Positions 11,851 to 21,246 of a stretch of 64,000 bases of DNA are shown piece by piece; the first letter of the stretch is position 1, and each line of letters begins with the position of its first letter. Made by a program: the position numbers and the translations under genes. The stretch spans positions 186,001 through 250,000 of the forward strand of contig NW_021167080.1 in the NCBI RefSeq assembly GCF_003711515.1, read 5' to 3'. The notes beneath the pieces were generated by a model. The model had not been told where the DNA came from. It saw only the letters and a program-made list of their open reading frames with translations, and made no database searches. The DNA is from Sodiomyces alkalinus F11 (Eukaryota; Ascomycota; Sordariomycetes; Glomerellales; Plectosphaerellaceae).

Positions 11851-12637
11851 TTTATACTATCGAGTAGTATACTACGCGTAGGGGGCTCAGCGGCGAGGGC
11901 TAGGCGGGTTTTTAGGGGCTCTATATTTCTTAGGAGGGGGGGTCGGAGTCTACTTAGTATTAGTTACGGCCGACCTTATAACCGATAGTAACACGGGCAG
12001 AACTTATATCGTTATTACTACTACCCTTATAAGGGCGCTTACTAGGGGAGGCAAAGTCCGATATCTACTAACGGTTAGCTACAGCGCTAAACTATAGGCG
12101 AGGGGCGTGCTAATTTATAGTAAGGAGAATACGGGCGGCCTAATTAATAAGCTATTACTCGGCGATATTAGTTATACTATTAAGGGACCTACGAGGTATC
12201 TCGGGGCTACTCACGGTATAGAAAATTTAATTAAAACAAAATCGAGAAAATACCTAAAAAGAAGCTATAGAAGGGGAAGAAAATAGGGAAAAACAAGGAA
12301 TAGTAGGAGGTTTATTTTACTATCCTTCCTACGCTATTTAGGTAGAAGGAATAACCCCCGGTTATATATTCGGTAGGCGCGTTATTTATAATAAGCACGC
12401 AGGCCGGTGAAGGGCTCGTAATAGTACCGCTATATAAGAGCTCCTTTATGCTATTTTAGCCTTCAAAGGATCTTAGCTACTACGGATTACCTCCCTTTAA
12501 GGGCGCCTTTAATAAAAGCGAATAAAGGAGGCTATTTTCGGATTATACGCGGGGAGACTAAAGTAACGCGAGGTCACGACTATACGACCACAACACGCCC
12601 GCGACCTCGCCTCCGGGGGGGGGGGGGGGGGGGGATA
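11851..12637. other. Gypsy-1 segment before the 3' LTR, with G-tract
   Basis: Probable upstream part or leader of the antisense frame; several short minus-strand pieces are readable but not in one frame. It ends in an uninterrupted run of 20 G at 12615-12634, three bases from the 3' LTR, in the place of the polypurine tract. The run length may be a sequencing or slippage variant. Confidence 0.55.
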
Positions 12638-12849
12638 TATTACGGGCTATAGCCTGCGGAATAGTCCCCGGTAATAGCCGGGACTAAGAAGCACGGACCT
12701 CCTAGCGAGGCCTATACGATTCTATATATACTTAGCCGCTTACACACCGCGTAGACTTTTCCTTTCCTCCTTTCCTCCTTTCCTCCCTTAGTTCGAATAA
12801 TCTATATTTTCGGCCTTAATACGTGAATAACTTTTAACAAGCCGTCACA
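12638..12849 (+). repeat. Gypsy-1 3' LTR
   Basis: 212 bp, from TATTACGGGC (TG lost to TA) to CCGTCACA. Differs from the 5' LTR by transitions and by one extra CCTCCTTT unit in a pyrimidine-rich stretch near 12770. Confidence 0.92.
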
Positions 12850-13475
12850 AAATCTCTGTAAAACGCGCCTCTAACCACTCTAGAGCTATAGTACCAATAG
12901 CCCTTAAAAACGCGTCGAGTTAATCCTCTATAGTATTAGAAGATCTAACACTATAAGTCTTTAAATCTCGGTATAGGGATATAAAGTCCTATAACTAACG
13001 CTTATAGGGTATCCTCCGTATATTTTATATATATTCTTTCTATCTCTTCTTAAGTAGGGACTTCTAGGCAGCATTAGTAGGTTTAAGATAGTCCTTTAAG
13101 GCGATTAGGATATCTTTAACCTCCTTCTTCCCTACATACTAATCTTTAAGGTTAGGATTAACTATCTTCGCGATATAGTCGTGAAGAGTAGCTAGACCTC
13201 GTTACTATTACTGATATTTATTCTCTTTTACATTCTATAGCTTAAACTTACGGTCCTAGGTATTATCGTCGTTACCTTCTTCTAGAGGTTCCGAGGATTC
13301 GAGCTATTAAGGACGTTTGGATTCCTTAAGGTCTGGATTAATAAGGTTAGAGACCTGGTTAGCGTAGGCTATCTGTATAATAGCCTCGATCTAATAACGC
13401 TATTCTTTTAGTAAGGTAAGGATCGTATAGCCTATGATAGGTAACGCCGTAGTTAAGGCTATCGTCTAACTAACT
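12850..13475 (-). pseudogene. Copia-1 gag, N-terminal part, decayed
   Basis: Minus-strand frame homologous to the gag start in Copia-4 (39895-40530) and Copia-3. It encodes the Copia capsid region before Gypsy-1 cut it, and the frame resumes at 5783. The start codon is probably mutated; the equivalent place in Copia-4 reads ATA. Several Gln codons are stops. Its role would be the structural protein of the virus-like particle. Confidence 0.8.
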
Positions 13476-13730
13476 AGGACTATAGGGAAATAAACTATTA
13501 AAGCCGACTCTAATAGACTAATTAAGTAAGGAGCGATTAAACAAGATAGAACGAGATAGGGCTTAAGCGATTAAATAAGAGGGGATTAAGCGATTTATTA
13601 ATGGAATAACGGAATAACGGTTATAATAAAGCAGGCAGACGTAGTTAATAGTACTAAGCTAATCGCTATAGACTTAAGGCTATTTTGACTGCCTTAAAGC
13701 TATAGGATCTATCGGAATAACTTTGTTTAT

Positions 13731-13750
13731 TAGAACGCTGGGCTTATAAC
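13731..13750 (-). promoter_or_regulatory. Copia-1 primer-binding site (tRNA-Ile half-primer)
   Basis: The plus strand reads TAGAACGCTGGGCTTATAAC, directly abutting the 5' LTR of this minus-strand element. This is the sequence of a tRNA D-stem plus 5' anticodon arm ending at CTTATAAC, i.e. nucleotides ~20-39 of tRNA-Ile(UAU), with two RIP-type transitions relative to the consensus of the other copies. Confidence 0.75.
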
Positions 13751-13943
13751 TGTTAGTGTATAAATAAGGTACGCAAAAGATATATATGTGTATTTTAAGA
13801 AGAGTAAAAGATACTCTGCGGAAATGTCTAACTATAAGGTAAAAGGAGGGGAAATCGATGTGGATACATCGGTCGGAAGTACTCCATCCGAGTATACAAA
13901 TGGCGTAAGTCACACCCCGATAAGTGTGTGGTGGCATCTAACA
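13751..13943 (-). repeat. Copia-1 5' LTR
   Basis: 193 bp; pairs with 677-869. Flanked outside by GATGG, the target duplication. Confidence 0.93.
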
Positions 13944-14080
13944 GATGGAGTACTTTCGACCGATGTATCCACATCGATTTCCCCTCCTTTTACCTTATAG
14001 TTAGACATTTCCGCAGAGTATCTTTTACTCTTCTTCAACACACACACACATCTTTTGCGTACCTTATTTATATACTTACA
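13944..14080 (+). repeat. Right part of the Copia LTR split by Copia-1
   Basis: Starts with the duplicated GATGG and continues the LTR begun at 617-676 through to CTTACA. Next to the minus-strand LTR at 13751-13943 it makes a large inverted repeat that could form a hairpin. Confidence 0.9.
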
Positions 14081-14345
14081 GGAGTAGTTAGTAGCAGTAA
14101 TAGCAGGGTGGATCTAATAGTCACGGCTAAGGAAGCGGTGGGGGTTATACCTTATACTGTTTCTTTAGATTATATTTATGTATATCGAGAAACCTAGGAA
14201 ACTAATCTAATTTCGGGTAGTGGAGATATAGTGGATTATCTTATCCAGAAAGGGTTTAAGAAGACCCGGAAGACCGAACAGGGGATAGCGGAAGACCGGT
14301 ACTCACTATAGAGTATAAAGGCAATATGCAATACTTGTTGCCCTG
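14081..14345. other. Low-copy sequence, inverted counterpart of 433-616
   Basis: Shares an exact 28-bp inverted match with 465-492 and weaker similarity around it. Not recognised as coding. It ends where the TRIM-B LTR begins. Confidence 0.55.
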
Positions 14346-14539
14346 TGTTAGAGGAAGCAGGTAGGGTACCGGGATATAAGGTAATGCGCCCTAGTAAGGC
14401 TTTTAGGGTATATGTCACGTGTGTTATATAGCCTCTTTTGTAGTACTATTTAAGGTAGATAGATATTTCTTCGGAGTACTTTTAGAACTCTCTAAGAAAT
14501 AAGAATAATGAGTTTTATACCGATATTCGTATTCTGATA
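14346..14539 (+). repeat. TRIM-B 5' LTR
   Basis: 194 bp from TGTTAGAGGAAGC to ATTCTGATA. Matches 1-177, and its first 37 bp match 21679-21715. It is unlike the Copia family A LTR apart from the terminal TGTTAG and CTGA(C/T)A. Confidence 0.85.
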
Positions 14540-14559
14540 GTTATAAGCCCGGCGCTCTA
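14540..14559 (+). promoter_or_regulatory. TRIM-B primer-binding site (tRNA-Ile half-primer)
   Basis: GTTATAAGCCCGGCGCTCTA follows the LTR directly. Its complement, TAGAGCGCCGGGCTTATAAC, reads as tRNA D-stem (TAGAGC), base 26, anticodon stem and loop CTTATAA with anticodon UAU, ending at nucleotide 39. This is the best-preserved copy in the window. Confidence 0.78.
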
Positions 14560-14837
14560 GAAAACGGTTTTATTCCGATAGTTTTAATGGCTCCTAGGCA
14601 CTTAATTAATCATATCCTTTTAATTCTACCCTCTTTTTTAATAGATTTTTTAAGCCTTAAGTCTATTACGGTTAGTAGTTATTTTACCGGCTATATCCGT
14701 CTACCTTACCTAAGACCTCCGAACTATTTAGTTAAAGATAGAGATTAGACTAGTAGTTAATAGACCTAGTAGAAACTATTATAATTAAGAGTATAGTTAA
14801 TAAATCTAATAAAAACTATCACGATTAAGCATACTAA
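14560..14837 (+). other. TRIM-B internal region, left part
   Basis: Non-coding. Near 14755-14825 it contains two imperfect copies of a ~45-bp unit around GTTAATAGACCT...AAACTAT, which recurs in the right part (21280-21460). Confidence 0.6.
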
Positions 14838-15258
14838 TATACCCTAGCCAGGTAAATCCCTAGCTAGCTAGTACTATAGGACCTAGAGATTCTATAGTTT
14901 AGAAAGGGGTAACCTTTACTATAAAATATAAGGTATAATAAAGATATCTTCTCTAAACTAAGGGGTAAAGCCCCAAACTAATATATCTATAGGGGAACCC
15001 GGGGGATAGTTCGGCTCGGTAACTATAAACCCTGGTTCTAACGGTAGACCGCCGTGGAACACAGTTCTAACGGTGGACCGCTATAGAATATGGTTCTAAT
15101 AGTGGACTGCTATAGAACAAGGTTCTAATAATAGACCGCTATAGAATATAGTTCTAATAGTAGACTGCTATAGAACACGGTTCTAATAGTGGACCGCTAT
15201 AGAATATAGTTTCTGTACTTTGTCTAGTATCTATAGTACGCTATAGATGTATTATATA
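14838..15258. repeat. Element E left terminal repeat
   Basis: 421 bp. Differs from the right repeat (333 bp) mainly by having six rather than three 29-bp units. It contains a conserved block, GGTAACCTTTACTATAAAAT, in both copies. Confidence 0.8.
15035..15208. repeat. 29-bp near-palindromic tandem repeat, six units
   Basis: Units start at 15035, 15064, 15093, 15122, 15151 and 15180. Consensus before RIP is close to GTTCTAACGGTGGACCGCC followed by GTGGAACACG; GTTC and GAAC pair, as do CGGTGG and CCGCCG, so each unit can fold into a hairpin. The right terminal repeat of element E carries three units. Confidence 0.85.
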
Positions 15259-15689
15259 CCCCGGGCTATAAAGCCCTATATCCCGCGGGCTTCCCCGCTA
15301 TATAGCCGTAAAACACGGTATATCCTAGTTAGGATATAGGCTTATAGTAGATATCTCGATAACACAGAGTTAAAGGAGAATAAAAGAAAATTACTTCGCG
15401 CTAACGAGGCGCGGCGCCCTAGCGGCGACTATAATTAATACTCTATAATAGCGCTATACATAAGGGCATAGAATAAGAGAAAATGTACAAAAGCTACCGC
15501 TGTTTTCTATAGTATTAGGACGGCGATAAGGCTATTAACCACCTCTTATAGTTCCGGATAGGCAGGTATAAGTATATAGAAAGGACAAAGAAATATACGG
15601 GACTATAATAGGGAAAACCGAAGAAGAAAGAAGAATAAAAGAAAACAGACTATATCGTAATAACCCCGGCATATCTAGCGCGAATCCCC

Positions 15690-16880
15690 TATATCCCTAG
15701 CTTATTCTATTATATCCACCGCATCGGAATCGTTATCGAGGTCTATAGACGGCGTGTATAGCAGGCTAAGGCCTAGTATATTAACGCCGTAGATAGCGGC
15801 GGCGTCCTCTAGGGAGAGCGTATCGCGTTATTACGCTAGTTCGGTAACGGAGATATTATATACGGCGAGGAGGCCGCGCTCCTTATACTAGTCAAAGTAA
15901 CGGTGGAGAATAGCATAATACTTTATAATATTCTCCGCTAATTCCCGGTTATTAACTAAATAGTCCGCGAGTTTAGTTTATCGGATAGCGAAAAGGTCGG
16001 TACTATTACTATCTATTAGCGCTAGTTAGATAAAGGCCCTAAGACACTATAGTTTAACGAGCAGCTACTAATTAGCTGCGCTCTAGGTAGGATCTTTAGA
16101 GACATAGTTCTTAATCCAGTTTTTAGTAAAACCGGCCGCTACCGCGCGGGCAAGGGCTTAGACCGAGTATTATAACGTTCCCGTATAAGGAATAGATAGA
16201 TATCACCAGCGCGACGATTAACGTTATAGGTTACGGCGGCTATAATACGGAGGAACTCCGGTCCGTTAATATCCCTCCTATTAAAGGCCGCGATATTACT
16301 AAAAGTACTACGGTATTTACCCGTATACTCTTCTAGCTTATCCAAGAGCTTAGCGGCGAATATAGTATCTATATAGCCGGGAGAATCCGGGATATCCCTA
16401 GTAGTAAGATTAATAATATTCGGGATCTAGGGGCCTGCTTACGGGGTATTAGAGTTATTAGCGGTGCCGCGGTTCTTAGCGACTTTATCGGCGGATATAA
16501 ACGTTATACGCGTACGTGTGCTAAGGGGTATAGACGACCCGTTAGTAGTGATATATACCGAGCGGCGATAATGCTAAGCGGGCGTTTACGGGGCGGTATT
16601 AATAAACTACCTAGCGGCGTTCCGGCGGGGAGCCGGGAGAATAACGGACTCGTTGAATATCTATTCGGATCGGCTTTATCCGGCGATTTCGGGGTTAGCC
16701 GCGAGTAGCTAGCGCGGCTAGGGGTAACGGTGCGCTAGTATACACGCTATCTCCTTAGTGATTAGCCGGGCAATATAAGGGTAAAACGGTAGCATATAAA
16801 TTATACATTCTAGCCCTCGGGTTCACGGGTTATCGTAACTTAGTTAGATAACCTCGGTACGTATTTACTCTATTTAAGTA
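15690..16880 (-). pseudogene. Element E reading frame 3, unknown protein
   Basis: One minus-strand frame runs for roughly 350 codons with stops only where Gln or Trp is expected. A stop-free piece at 16139-16345 includes KLLDKLEEYTGKYRSTFSN and RRDINGPEFLRIIAAVTYNV. The C-terminal part is acidic (SIDLDNDSDAVD). Helical, charged, with no transmembrane stretch and no motif I can name. It is the last frame before the left terminal repeat, so 3'-most on the coding strand. A capsid-like protein of a retroelement is one guess; nothing in the sequence proves it. Confidence 0.5.
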
Positions 16881-17566
16881 GGGTTATCCTAACGCTACTA
16901 GTTAAAGTTACTACTAATAGTAGGGAGCGCGTTAATAAGCTTTTTCTCGCCCCCGTATAATTATAGGGCCCGAAAGTACCCCTTAACGCCGAGGTTTATA
17001 CCACGGCGCCGACCGTAGAACGCGCTCTTAAAACATTCCTAGTAGATATTATCTTTAGACTTCTAGTTACCAGCTAGTTTTAGCACGGCGAACTATATCG
17101 CGATTAGCGTAATAGATATATTATTTATTAGTTACTAGAGTTACTTAGTTAATCGGACGGCTATACGGGTAAGGCTAGTATATACGCTAGATTAGAATAT
17201 ACTAGTAGTTTAGGGCAGATAAAGAAAGGAGTGGAAAAGGCGGTAATCTTTGTTATTAGTGAATCACCGTAATAGGGCGATTATACGTGGAGTCCTTAGT
17301 AATACGGCGGTTTATAGCGGATACTAATTACGGTATAGCGAGTATAGTTAAACTTACTATAATACGGGTAACTACAGAAGCTTACTAAGATACGGATAAT
17401 CACAAGTAAATTAAAGCGGTATATAGTAAAGGAGTTTATATATAGTGGCTTATAGTAGAACCGATTACTTAATAGAGATAGCGGGTAACTACGAGAATTA
17501 ATACAGGAAGTCGTAAGGTAGTCTATTACGGTATAAGCGTTTATAAGAGGACTTATTAAGATACGG

Positions 17567-18084
17567 TATATTAACTATCTAATTCTTATAATAGGGTAGA
17601 GCCTTATCCCCCCTACCTGCCGCCGGATATAGCAGGAACCCACCTAGGGGAGGCAGGAGGCGCCTACCCCCCCTACTCTCTTTATTAACCGAATAAAAGG
17701 AATAAAAGGCACGATCCTTAAGGGACGCAGGGGGACCAAGGCTAGAGAGCCGTAGCCGCCGTATAGCGGGAGCGCGGTGGCGCCCCTTAGCCCCCCCGCT
17801 CCACCGATAAAGATTGGCTTAGGCTAACTTACCTATCTATTAGCCTACTTCACTTCCCGTCAGCTATTAGCCTAGAGGTGAGATCCAGATACGTAACGGG
17901 GAAGAACCGGGGCTATATCGGCCCCGTAACGGCACCTCTCCACCTAAGGAAGTATATAGAGGTTTTCCCCGGGTTTTACCCGGGTTTTCCCCTCTATAGC
18001 CACCTGAGAAGGACCGCGTAGCCTAGGAAGGCTCCTATAGATTAGTCAGGATAGCGGAGTAAGATTAATAATAATAATAATAAT
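17567..18084 (+). mobile_element. LINE-D 3'-end fragment (5'-truncated insertion)
   Basis: 518 bp flanked by a perfect 12-bp target duplication ATTAAGATACGG (17555-17566, 18085-18096). It ends in (TAA)n. Matches the starts, read on the other strand, of the LINE-D copies at 21975 and 58499. This is a typical 5'-truncated product of target-primed reverse transcription, inserted into element E. Confidence 0.92.
17959..17995 (+). other. Conserved hairpin in LINE-D 3' UTR
   Basis: GAGG-TTTTCCCCGGG-TTTT-ACCCGGGTTTTCCCC-type inverted repeat, ~120 bp from the 3' tail. The same sequence lies at 22068-22104 and 58584-58620. Confidence 0.7.
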
Positions 18085-18129
18085 ATTAAGATACGGAAAC
18101 TTAGGAAGATTATAGTAACGCGGTGACTA

Positions 18130-18790
18130 TAGGGATTCCACGGGCGTGTTTAGTTATTATTCCTTATATTTTCTTATCGAGCGCTATAATAACTATAGCG
18201 GAGAGATTAAATAGTTTAGGTTATAAGTGGGTTTAGCTTTTAGTCTTTCCTCCTCGGTGCTCTGGGTAACACGGCTTATTTTATATTTTCTAACCGCTTT
18301 ACGGGTTACCGTAGTATTCTTTATATATCCACCGCTATTCGGGGTTATCTAGGCATCGCCTAGAATAGCGGCCTTTAGCGCCTCTATCTTCTTTAACGTA
18401 TTTCCAATACTATTCGAGATTATCTAGGCGTCGCCTAGAGTAGCGGCCTTTAGCGCCTCTATCTTCTTTAACGTATATCTAATACTATTCGGGGTTATCT
18501 AGGCGTCGCCTAGAATAGCGGCCTTTAGCGCCTCTTTAACGCTTTGCAGAGGTTATTTAACGCCTTTTATTTGCCCTTATCCTAATTATATCCTTCGCCT
18601 TTATAGTTCCTTTAGCCTCTAAACGTTCTATTAATCTAGCCACTTTTTTACCGGACTAAGCACTCTATCTATGGTTATCTATACCCTTATACGGCTTTCT
18701 TATAATTACGCGATAGTATAGTGTCTATCCGTATTCTATAGGGTCTATAAATCTAACGGTTCTAGTAGTAGCCTACCGTAGAATTATAGA
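18130..18790 (-). pseudogene. Element E reading frame 2, with 25-residue repeats
   Basis: The minus-strand frame contains three tandem copies of a 25-residue unit including TLKKIEALKAAILGDAQITP, then a basic tail around TRKAVRKYKISRV. The amphipathic units suggest a helical, protein-interacting region. No known family recognised. Stops occur only at Gln-type positions inside the repeats, which argues for former coding. The start is not determined; upstream frames are broken. Confidence 0.45.
18335..18534. repeat. 75-bp tandem repeat, 2.7 copies
   Basis: Starts at 18335, 18410 and 18485, exactly 75 bp apart, with few substitutions. 75 is a multiple of three, so the repeat keeps the minus-strand frame described at 18130-18790. 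Confidence 0.88.
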
Positions 18791-19059
18791 TACTCCATGA
18801 ACTAATATCTCTATGTATCTGCCCCGGGCGATATAAGCCCTACGTCCCGCGGGCGTCCTGTACCGGGGAAGGGTAGCGCTGTATAGTAACTACTTAATAA
18901 CCGTAGACCGCGATAGTATTCTTTATAGAAAGGAAAATAGGAAAGGAAAAGAGTAAAGTAAACCGCTAGGTAGTGATAAGGAGCGAATAGCGAGGGTAAT
19001 AGAATAAAGAGGGAGAGAAGGGAAATAAGAGGCATATACGTTTATAAAACGACAGATAT

Positions 19060-19560
19060 ACGTTAAGGGGAGATAGTAAACTATAATATCCCGCCCAGGG
19101 AACGGGTTAATATTCGGATCCTTAGCCGGTAACGAGGCGAGGAATATACCGGTAGAGATCTTTACCGTTTAGTTCTTCCGCTTCGATAGGCTATCTAGTT
19201 ATCCGGAGTGTTACGGCCTTCCACGGCGTTATCTCGAAGTCAGAGAGGAGCTTAGGGTTCTGTCGGAAATAATAGACATGGCGGTATACGTGCTATAGCT
19301 AGTAGATAGGTAGGGGGGCCGTGGTAAACTTATTAGCCGTGGTTAAAGACGAGTCAGATAAAGGGAAGCTCTCCCTTTAATAGGGAGAACTAGCCGAGGG
19401 GCCTTAGGTAGTCCGATACTAAAACCATAGCTTACGATTAAGCTATTTCTTATATTACGGGGCGGTAAAGGCGTGCCCTCTAGGCCTTAGGATTAGTCTT
19501 AGGCACGGATACTGGTTCTACGCTTTTCCTCTTAGGGTTATTCTACTGCTAGCCTCGAAT
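19060..19560 (-). pseudogene. Element E reading frame 1, unknown protein
   Basis: Minus-strand frame of ~150 codons with Gln-type stops only. Readable pieces include NPKLLSDFEITPWKAVTLRI and EAEELNGKDLYRYIPRLVTG. I recognise no family. It is the most 5' frame of element E on the coding strand. It may continue upstream after a frameshift near 19560. Confidence 0.42.
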
Positions 19561-19752
19561 ATTCTCGACACGTTAATAGCCGGTCGGATAATAGCGAGCC
19601 GCGCGGCCTGCTTAGGAGGAAAACGTTCTCCGCGAAGTACGGGTAAAGGGAAGGCTTTACTGTAAGGGGAGGTTACCACCCCTTATACTCCGCGGGAAAA
19701 GGGGAAAAAAAAGGGGGGCGAAATTATCCAGTGGCTCGGTGCTACGGTAAAG

Positions 19753-20333
19753 CTAGTATACAGGATAGGGTAGTCGCTATCCTATACCCTTTAGCGATTA
19801 TTAGGAAGGTTATCGCTACGATTATTAGGAAGGTTATCGCTACGATTATTAGGAAGATTAGTATTATATTAGAGCTAGGGATCTATAGTAGGTGCTAGTA
19901 TAGGTTAGTATTAGTATAAGCGCTATTTCTGTGCTTAACTAGCGACCGTGGATTCCTTAGTATACTCCACGCCTAGACCTAGTAAAGGGGAGGTGACTAT
20001 TAGGGGGTTAGCGTATCCCGTGGTTCTATTAGGACTCGGGGTTTGCGGATGATACTAGTATACAGGATAGTATAATTACTATCCTACGCCCTTAAAGGTC
20101 TAGAATAGTTAGTGTTAGTATAGGTTAGTATAATCGCCTACGCCGACTAGCGATTATTAGGAAGGTTACTATAGTTAGAGCTCGGGACCTATAATACTAG
20201 TATATAGGTTCGTATAGGCGTTATTCCTGCGCTAAACTAGCGACTATGGATTCCTTTATAGCTCTACGTCTAGACCTATTAAAGGGGAGGCGTCTTCGCC
20301 TAGCGGGCTAGCGGTCGTAATAGTTCCGTCGGT
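19753..20333. repeat. Two direct copies of a ~280-bp unit
   Basis: Both copies contain, in order, CTAGTATACAGGATAG, GTATAGGTTAGTAT, ACTAGCGAC with GGATTCCTT, and TAAAGGGGAGG. First copy about 19753-20035, second about 20052-20333. Diverged, with indels. Confidence 0.7.
19795..19857. repeat. 24-bp tandem repeat, 2.6 copies
   Basis: CGATTATTAGGAAGGTTATC plus GCTA, repeated at 19795, 19819 and 19843. Confidence 0.85.
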
Positions 20334-20913
20334 TACTATATATTTATTTAGTCTTCGTATACGTAGTTCGCGATAGCGACTACTATATACTACGTATCTG
20401 TTTAGTCTTACTATATATAGTCCGCGCCAAGCGGCTATGTCTAGTACGCTAGTGTTTACTAGTAAACCACGTGTGTATTTAATCTTAGTATATAGAGTCC
20501 GTGCCGGGCGGCGGTTTATAAACCTTACCTTAGAGCTTAGTCACTATTAATATTGATATTATTACTAATAATATTCTTAATATCCTTCGAGTATATCCTT
20601 TGTACTCGAATAAAGGATATCTTCCCCGTAAGCCTAGACCGTTCTCTTTCGAGTCAGTTTACTAATACGAGTCAGACAAAGAATTACGATATTATTACGA
20701 TATCGATCCTTTTATAAAGAATAAAGGATATTAACCCGTTCCCTCGGTTCGGTTATTCCTTTCTTTATACTTCTTCTCAATCGGTTTTCTTAATCTATAC
20801 GCGCGCAGAAATCCCACCTTATAATCCTATTATTACTATCTATTTTTATACTGCTTTTCGTGACTTTCGTCCCTTCCACTTATTCGCTATCTTCAAAAGT
20901 TACTACTATTTAA

Positions 20914-21246
20914 TATACCCTAACTAGGTAAATCCCTGGCTAGCTAGCACTATAGGACCTAGGGATTCTAGGGTTTAGAAAGGGGTAACCTTTACTATAA
21001 AATATATGGTATAATAAAGATATCTTCTCTAAACTAAAGGGCGAAGCCCTAAACTAATATATCTACGGGGAACCCCGGGAATAGTTCGGCTCGGTAACCG
21101 TGGACCCTAGTTCTAACGGTAGACCGCCGTGGAATATAGTTCTAATAGTAGACCGCCGTAGAACACGGTTCTAACGGTGGACCGCCGTGGAACACGGTTC
21201 CCTTGCCTTATCTAGTATCTATAGTACGCTATAGGCGTATTATATA
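20914..21246. repeat. Element E right terminal repeat
   Basis: 333 bp, matches 14838-15258 from end to end but with three 29-bp units (about 21112-21198). Confidence 0.8.

Larger units (their letters stand above)
5784..12849 (+). mobile_element. Gypsy-1, chromovirus-type Ty3/Gypsy retrotransposon
   Basis: Direct LTRs at 5784-5987 and 12638-12849, with perfect 5-bp target duplication AAATC (5779-5783 and 12850-12854). Total 7.07 kb. Plus-strand order is gag, protease, reverse transcriptase, RNase H, integrase, chromodomain, which is the Ty3/Gypsy chromovirus order. A 1.6-kb segment between pol and the 3' LTR holds an antisense reading frame. It is inserted in the gag gene of Copia-1, so it is younger than that copy. 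Heavily RIP-mutated; CpA is almost absent. Confidence 0.95.
677..13943 (-). mobile_element. Copia-1, complete but RIP-degraded Ty1/Copia retrotransposon
   Basis: Two 193-bp LTRs (677-869 and 13751-13943) in minus orientation are flanked by a perfect 5-bp target duplication GATGG (672-676, 13944-13948). Gypsy-1 lies inside (5784-12849). Without it the element is about 6.2 kb, a normal Copia size. The order on the minus strand is LTR, primer-binding site, gag, protease/integrase, reverse transcriptase, RNase H, polypurine tract, LTR, which is the Copia gene order. No frame is intact; stops replace Gln and Trp codons throughout. Confidence 0.95.
19561..20913. other. Element E leader region, non-coding, repeat-rich
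   Basis: No frame can be followed. It holds a pair of ~280-bp direct repeats (19753-20333) and a 24-bp triplication (19795-19857). Several short inverted repeats are visible, for example AGGATA...TATCCT at 19763-19784. It would be the 5' leader if element E is read on the minus strand. Confidence 0.5.
14838..21246 (-). mobile_element. Element E: unclassified element with long direct terminal repeats
   Basis: Direct repeats at 14838-15258 and 20914-21246 start TATACCC (TGTACCC before RIP) and end ATTATATA. They bound ~5.65 kb, which includes a LINE-D fragment of 518 bp. All readable frames are on the minus strand (15690-16880, 18130-18790, 19060-19560). I see no reverse transcriptase, integrase or transposase motif, no primer-binding site, and no target duplication (flanks ACTAA and GAGTC). 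LTR retroelement, large non-autonomous derivative, or an unrelated class are all possible. Confidence 0.6.

Noticed and set aside
12615..12634. G-quadruplex or telomeric G-strand
   Set aside because: An uninterrupted 20-G run next to an LTR is better explained as an expanded polypurine tract or a sequencing homopolymer.
14540..14559. tRNA gene fragment
   Set aside because: Only the complement of the D-arm and 5' anticodon arm is present and always abuts an LTR; it is a primer-binding site.
15035..15208. CRISPR-like array of 29-bp repeats
   Set aside because: Units are head-to-tail without spacers and the organism is eukaryotic; it is a minisatellite.
18811..19035. Hydrophobic minus-strand frame of 74 codons in element E
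   Set aside because: The plus-strand purine-rich stretch makes Leu/Phe/Ser codons on the other strand; no conserved partner, so not called as a membrane protein.
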